A program made the position numbers and the translations under genes. Below are positions 60,032 to 64,000 of a stretch of 64,000 nucleotides of DNA, one piece after another. Each line of letters opens with the position of its first letter. The first letter of the stretch is position 1. The notes below the pieces were generated by a model that saw nothing but the letters and a program-made list of their open reading frames with translations, made no database searches and was not told the DNA's origin. The stretch comes from Planctomycetota bacterium (GTDB taxonomy: Bacteria; Planctomycetota; UBA1135; UBA2386), in NCBI GenBank assembly GCA_020638735.1, contig JACKHZ010000012.1, positions 62,001 to 126,000 on the forward strand, in the 5' to 3' direction.

Positions 60032-61639
60032 TCACGGCAGCAGCAGCAGCGGCACCGGCTCGGCGACGAGCCGGATGTCGATCGACGTCGGGTCGAGCAC
60101 GAGGCAGCTGTGGTGCAACACCATGCCGGCGAGCGGAATTGCCACCACCGGCGGCAGCACGAACGACGCGGTCGCGCGGCCGGACGCGTCGAGCAGGCCG
60201 ATCGAGCCGGGCAGCACCACGCTGCCGGTCGCCAGCCCGAGGTATTCGTCGATGTTCAACGGCACGTGCACGCTGCCGATCTGGAAGCCGGGGGACGTTC
60301 CGGACATCGATCCGCCGACGAAGTAGGCGCCGCCGGCGAGCTGCGAGCCAGCGATCAGGTCGAAGTGGGCGGTTCCGCCGGCCGCGGTGGAGACGCCGTC
60401 GCGGTCGCTCCAGATGGTGCGGGTGATGCGGCGGATCTTGAACGTGACCGGCACCGGGGTCTCCCAGACGACCGTGCCGGCGCTGTCGATCTCGAACAGG
60501 CGCCCGTCGGCCGCAGAGTTGATCAACGTGTTGCCGTTGGGCAGTCGCTCGGCGCTCGATTGCACCGACGAGAAGATCTGCTCGGTGCCGGTCGGCAGAT
60601 ACTCCCAGAACGGCGCCGCCGGCAGATGCGGCGCGCCTTGCGGGGTCGGGTAGTCACCGAAGGCGTCGACCGGTGTCTCGATCTCGACGACCGAGGAGGC
60701 CTGCAAGATCCCGAGCAGATCACCGCGGCGGTTGTCGAAGCACAGCAGGTGACCGGCGCCGGGGAGGCCCGGCTTGATCCAGGTCACGTCGTGCTGGAAC
60801 GCCAGGTATTGGGTGCCGGTCATCGACCACGCCTCCGGGTTGCCCCAACGGTAGAGCAGGTCGCCGCCCTTGCCGCGCAGCCCGCCCGTCGAGCCGGCGG
60901 CTTCGGCGGTCGTCGTCGAGTGGTCGAGGATCCAGAACTCGCTCCAGTTGCGACAGCTGACGAGGACCTGGTCGAGCGCGGGGTTGTAGTCGATGCTGTT
61001 GATGTGCATCCACAGCGCGCTCGCCGGCGCCGTCGGGTAGTTGGCGTCGATGCGTTCGGGGCGATTGGCGACCACGTCGTAGTCGGGCGCTGCCGGGTCG
61101 AAGTGCTGCACCAGGTGGTCGATCGCGCGCCACTCCCATACGACGACGCCCGAGGTCGGGCCGGTCGGCTGCACCTCGATGATGCGTTCGGAGTTCCAGG
61201 TCGCCGTGACGTGCGCCGGGTCGCGACCGAGCGCGATGATCTCCTGGCTCGTCAACGGGTCGGTCATCGCGATCAGCACGTTGCCGTTCGGCATCTCTTC
61301 GATGTCGTGGTGCTGGAAGCCGGGGCCCGGCGGCGTGTAGTCCCACAGCACCGTGCCGTCGAGCGCCAGCCGCTGCACGGCGCCGCCGACGCCGGGCCCG
61401 GTGGCGCCGTTGTGATAGGTGCGCAGCACGGTGCCGTCCGGCGTCATGTACGACGCGAGGCTCGGTGCGGTGTTGAACGTCCAGCTGTGCACCGTCTGGC
61501 CTGCCGAGTCGATCAGGAACCCGGTGTTGGTCCCCGATGGGTCGACGAAGTAGAGGCTCGAGCCCAGCGGTGACTGACCAATGAGCAACGTGCACGACAG
61601 TGCGGAGAGACACGCGGCTGCCGCCCGGTTGCATTCCAT
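60032..61639 (-). CDS. Secreted arylsulfotransferase-like protein
   Basis: 535 residues from ATG 61639. A signal sequence (MECNRAAAACLSALSCTLLI, cleaved near G-Q) is followed by a beta-propeller in the style of bacterial arylsulfate sulfotransferase (ASST/AssT): S-A-G-Q-T-V-H-S-W, G-T-V-L-W-D-Y-T-P-P, H-H-D-I-E-E-M-P-N-G-N-V-L-I-A (the NGN turn), M-H-I-N-S-I-D-Y-N-P, E-F-W-I-L-D-H-S-T-T and E-R-L-P-N-G-N-T-L-I-N. The catalytic histidine of AssT should be in one of the propeller turns, and H-H-D-I and H-I-N are candidates. The last 125 residues end H-H-S-C-L-V-L-D, reminiscent of the C-terminal domain at 40623 and 51458. Activity is unproven. Confidence 0.85.
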   Translation of the reverse strand: MECNRAAAACLSALSCTLLIGQSPLGSSLYFVDPSGTNTGFLIDSAGQTVHSWTFNTAPSLASYMTPDGTVLRTYHNGATGPGVGGAVQRLALDGTVLWDYTPPGPGFQHHDIEEMPNGNVLIAMTDPLTSQEIIALGRDPAHVTATWNSERIIEVQPTGPTSGVVVWEWRAIDHLVQHFDPAAPDYDVVANRPERIDANYPTAPASALWMHINSIDYNPALDQVLVSCRNWSEFWILDHSTTTAEAAGSTGGLRGKGGDLLYRWGNPEAWSMTGTQYLAFQHDVTWIKPGLPGAGHLLCFDNRRGDLLGILQASSVVEIETPVDAFGDYPTPQGAPHLPAAPFWEYLPTGTEQIFSSVQSSAERLPNGNTLINSAADGRLFEIDSAGTVVWETPVPVTFKIRRITRTIWSDRDGVSTAAGGTAHFDLIAGSQLAGGAYFVGGSMSGTSPGFQIGSVHVPLNIDEYLGLATGSVVLPGSIGLLDASGRATASFVLPPVVAIPLAGMVLHHSCLVLDPTSIDIRLVAEPVPLLLLP

Positions 61640-61802
61640 GGCGAAACTGTCGAGGCATCCCCGGCGAGCGTCAATCCCTGCGGACTGTAGGGAAATCCAT
61701 CACCGGGTCCCGCCCGTGTCATCGGCATGAGGTCGAGCGCATCCCGTTTTCGGTGCGCGGGTCCGTCGATCATCGGGACGGTTGCAAAACGGAGGTCCGA
61801 CG

Positions 61803-62489
61803 ATGAGAAAGCAAATGCATGCCCAGAAGGAGCAGGGCTTCACGCTGATCGAGTTGATGATCGTGACGACGGTCATCGGGGTGCTGGCGAGCGTCGCCGT
61901 GCCCAACCTGCTCAGCAGTCGCGTGGTCGCCAACGAGACCGCGGTGATCGCCACGCTGCGCGCGGTCGCGACCGCGCAGGCGCAGTTCGTCACCACCAAT
62001 CAGCTCGACGTCGACGGCAACGGCATCGGCGAATACGGCACGCTCGGTGAACTCGGCGCGCTCGAGCCGCTGCGCGACAGCGGGTCGCCGATCGGCCGCA
62101 ACCTGTTGTCCGCGTCGGTGGCGACGGTGCAGGCGAACGGCTGGGCCTCGCACCACGGCTTCCACTTCGCCCTCTACCTGCCGGACGCCGGCGGCGCGGG
62201 GGTGCAGGCGATCGCGGCCAACGCGGCGAGCATCTCGGCGGCGAACGCGCAGGTGCATTGGACCTGTGTCGCGTGGCCGGCGACGAAGGGCCAGACGGGC
62301 ACGCGCGCGTTCTTCGTCAACGAGCAGGGCCTGGTGCTGCAGACGCGGGAGTCGACCTACTCCGGCACCGCCGCGGTGCCGCCTGCGGGAGCCGCGCTGC
62401 TCGGTGGCGCCGCGACGCAGATCGACCTGGCCGGCCTCGCCGCCAACACGGTCGGCGCCGACGGCAACCGCTGGACCGTCGTGCAGTAG
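61803..62489 (+). CDS. Type IV pilin-like protein (prepilin)
   Basis: 228 residues from ATG 61803, which is preceded by a strong Shine-Dalgarno sequence (GGAGG, 7 nt away). The N-terminus carries a prepilin signal: Q-E-Q-G-F-T-L-I-E-L-M-I-V, with cleavage expected between Gly12 and Phe13 and the conserved Glu five residues on. The hydrophobic helix (to about residue 35) is followed by S-S-R-V-V-A-N-E-T-A-V-I-A-T-L-R-A-V, typical of the spine of planctomycete pilin-like proteins, and a beta-rich globular domain. No assembly genes (pilB, pilC, pilD) are in the window, so it is an orphan here. Confidence 0.88.
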   Translation: MRKQMHAQKEQGFTLIELMIVTTVIGVLASVAVPNLLSSRVVANETAVIATLRAVATAQAQFVTTNQLDVDGNGIGEYGTLGELGALEPLRDSGSPIGRNLLSASVATVQANGWASHHGFHFALYLPDAGGAGVQAIAANAASISAANAQVHWTCVAWPATKGQTGTRAFFVNEQGLVLQTRESTYSGTAAVPPAGAALLGGAATQIDLAGLAANTVGADGNRWTVVQ

Positions 62490-62498
62490 TCGCCCGCG

Positions 62499-63848
62499 CT
62501 ACTGGAACGTCTGGCCGGCGTTGACCGAGCCGGCGCTGCTCGCCGCCGACGGCTGCCACGTGAACGCCGCGTAGCCGGAGCCGCTGCCGCTGAGTCGCAG
62601 CGACGTGCCGAGCGGCGCCGTCGACGACTCGGCGACGCCGATGTCTACCGACTGCCGGCCGTTGGCGGCGCCGTTCTGCGCGGTGAACGCGCCGCCGTAG
62701 CTGAGGAACTGCACGACGACGCCATCGGGCGAGACGAGCGCGATCCCGTCGGGGTTGCCGTTCTGCAGCCCGACGAAGGCGAACGACATCGTGCCGAAGC
62801 CGTTCTGCTGGTTCGGCAGCGCGCCGCGCAGCACCAGGTGCTTGTAGGCGGTGCCGTTCGAGCCGTCGTAGCCGACCAGCATCCAGCCGTCGAGGCGCTC
62901 GCCGGCGCGCCCCGCGACCTCGACGAACTCGTTCACGTCGGTGCCGGCGTTGTCGTAGTGCAGCTCGTTGATCCAGCGCTCCGGCTGGCGGCCGCTCGGC
63001 TGCGTCGGTGTGCAGACGCCGCCGAAGATGCAGTCGGCCCACTCGGGGTGGTCGATGAACGGGTTGCGGTTGCCCTGGAACCCGTGCACGACGTCGTTGC
63101 GCGTCATCTCCTTCTGGTCGGGCGGGTCCTGCTGGTGCCACTGCAGCAGCACGCTGAGCTTGCCCATGTAGGCGACCGACGCGTTGCCGCCGGTCGTCTG
63201 GATCAGCGACGTGTTGTCCGTCAGGATCAGGTCCGGTTCGCTGCCGCCGCCTTCGTAGCGCACGTCGAGGTAGAACAGCGCGCGCGCGACGTCGCCCTTG
63301 CGGTCGCTCCAGACCTGCCAGCCGTTGCTGCCACGCCAGTCGGAGTTGCCGGGGAAGGTGCCGCTGCCGCCGCCGTGGCCGGCGTTGGCCAGCGTCGTGT
63401 ACTCCTGCCAGCCGCTGTTGCCGTTGTCGAAGTAGAGGTTGCCGCGGTCACCGTTGTAGGTGATGTCGCAGAGGAACAGCTGGTGGCAGTCGGTGTACGG
63501 GAGGTTGGTCGCGCCGTCGTTGGGGAACCCGTACGAGTTCGGCCAGGTGTGTTCGCGGTTGTAGAGCGTGTTGCCGCCGCCCTGCTTGGTGTAGACGGCG
63601 TTCTTGTAGAGGTCGAGGATGCGCCCGGCGTTGGTCGGGTCCTGATCGGCCTGCTCGAGCACGTCCCACGTGTCGGTGCTGCCCGACGTGTACGGGATCT
63701 TGGTATGGCCGTCGATCACCGCGTGCAGCGTGCTGCGCAGCGTCACCGCGGAGGTCGGGTCCACGGAGTTGTAGTAGCCGGGCGGCGCCTGGGTGGCGGC
63801 GAGTGGCGCCAGCGCGACGACGGCAGCAGCGAGCAGGAGGAGACGCAT
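62499..63848 (-). CDS. Secreted endonuclease I family protein with lamin-tail domain
   Basis: 449 residues from ATG 63848. A signal peptide (MRLLLLAAAVVALAPLAATQ) precedes an endonuclease I (EndA-like) domain (about 20-265): Y-N-R-E-H-T-W-P-N-S (the ExHxWP-type active site), C-H-Q-L-F-L-C-D, G-N-L-Y-F-D-N, and D-V-A-R-A-L-F-Y-L-D-V-R-Y. It would cut extracellular DNA or RNA. The C-terminal 170 residues are lamin-tail-like: I-N-E-L-H-Y-D-N-A-G-T-D-V-N-E-F-V-E-V-A-G-R-A and S-L-R-L-S-G-S-G, the typical beta-sandwich found after secreted nucleases. It is convergent with the pilin-like gene, 9 bp away. Confidence 0.9.
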   Translation of the reverse strand: MRLLLLAAAVVALAPLAATQAPPGYYNSVDPTSAVTLRSTLHAVIDGHTKIPYTSGSTDTWDVLEQADQDPTNAGRILDLYKNAVYTKQGGGNTLYNREHTWPNSYGFPNDGATNLPYTDCHQLFLCDITYNGDRGNLYFDNGNSGWQEYTTLANAGHGGGSGTFPGNSDWRGSNGWQVWSDRKGDVARALFYLDVRYEGGGSEPDLILTDNTSLIQTTGGNASVAYMGKLSVLLQWHQQDPPDQKEMTRNDVVHGFQGNRNPFIDHPEWADCIFGGVCTPTQPSGRQPERWINELHYDNAGTDVNEFVEVAGRAGERLDGWMLVGYDGSNGTAYKHLVLRGALPNQQNGFGTMSFAFVGLQNGNPDGIALVSPDGVVVQFLSYGGAFTAQNGAANGRQSVDIGVAESSTAPLGTSLRLSGSGSGYAAFTWQPSAASSAGSVNAGQTFQ

Positions 63849-64000
63849 GGGGCCGGCAGCATAGGCGCCGCGCGCGCCGTGTCGCCACTCGACCGTCGGC
63901 GCGCGCGGCGCTGCGGCGGAACGGTCGATGGCAAGGGGGCTGCCGCGCGCCGGCCGGGCGGGCGTCCCGGCGGGGAGGGTGCCCGGCCGCGCATCACTGC
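63849..64000. other. End of window, no gene supported
   Basis: 152 bp with a putative -10 box for the nuclease gene (TATGCT on the minus strand at 63858-63863, 9 nt before ATG 63848). The rest is GC-rich and shows no convincing gene. Confidence 0.5.

Noticed and set aside
59709..60035. 108-codon minus-strand frame near the EgtB/SenA-like gene
   Set aside because: Its product is Arg-rich without motifs. A different minus-strand frame (59792-59950) has hydrophobic segments and a ribosome-binding site.
1..64000. CRISPR arrays, rRNA or tRNA genes
   Set aside because: No regularly spaced direct repeats, rRNA-like segments or tRNA-like cloverleaf with a T-loop signature were recognised. A dedicated tRNA search was not possible here.

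Overview
The window is GC-rich, gene-dense DNA that almost certainly comes from a member of the Planctomycetota. The evidence is the gene content: a PSD1-type cytochrome (DUF1549/DUF1553) coupled to a twin-arginine DUF1501 protein, a DUF1080 plus ThuA-like protein, a sialate O-acetylesterase, large secreted BNR/Asp-box and ELWxxDGT repeat proteins, serine/threonine kinases, several ECF-type sigma factors and a type IV pilin-like protein. I recognise no rRNA, tRNA or CRISPR array. No replication origin is visible. Genus or species cannot be named from this window.

Layout. 1-6490 (minus): a run of four secreted proteins, the last cut by the window edge, headed by a large Asp-box beta-propeller protein. 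6635-12155: an ECF sigma factor convergent with a Ser/Thr kinase that carries a C-terminal SUMF1-like domain, then a coupled pair with a membrane protein. 12253-16596: a duplicated beta-helix protein followed by two small genes. 16816-22089: a small Cys/His protein and two adjacent hybrid histidine kinases. 22229-28161: a SET-domain protein overlapping a very large NRPS-like fusion (adenylation, carrier, membrane/hexapeptide-repeat region, acyltransferase-like membrane domain), then a YjbR-family gene. 28196-29423: an insertion sequence with 22-bp terminal inverted repeats. 29427-36346: a lipoprotein, the DUF1501/PSD1 pair and a truncated secreted gene. 36470-40133: two tiny ORFs, a fumarase with an extra C-terminal domain and a frameshifted nhaA. 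40623-46757: secreted ELWxxDGT protein, DUF1080-ThuA protein, a sugar isomerase/epimerase and a decayed gene end. 46843-53806: a membrane-tethered ECF sigma fusion, a truncated secreted gene, an M14 peptidase, a ferritin-like protein and a large secreted protein. 53872-59950: a two-enzyme sialoglycan protein, DUF952, a PhnD-like/EgtB-SenA-like pair and a tiny membrane ORF. 60032-63848: an arylsulfotransferase-like protein, a pilin-like protein and an endonuclease I/lamin-tail protein.

How the parts fit. Much of the coding capacity makes exported proteins for polysaccharide or sialoglycan breakdown (PSD1/DUF1501, DUF1080-ThuA, isomerase, sialidase-esterase). Signalling is concentrated in unusual fusions: sigma factor to membrane to carboxypeptidase-regulatory repeats, kinase to membrane to SUMF1 fold, and TPR or GAF/PAS hybrid kinases. 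The most system-like loci are the SET/NRPS-like pair and the PhnD-like/EgtB-SenA-like pair, because each shows a 4-nt gene overlap.

A window-wide regulatory pattern emerges from reading upstream of start codons: about a dozen genes have a TANNNT-like -10 box ending 4-14 nt (mostly 6-9 nt) before the start codon. This is the geometry of leaderless or nearly leaderless mRNAs. Other genes (for example the pilin at 61803) instead have a clear Shine-Dalgarno sequence.
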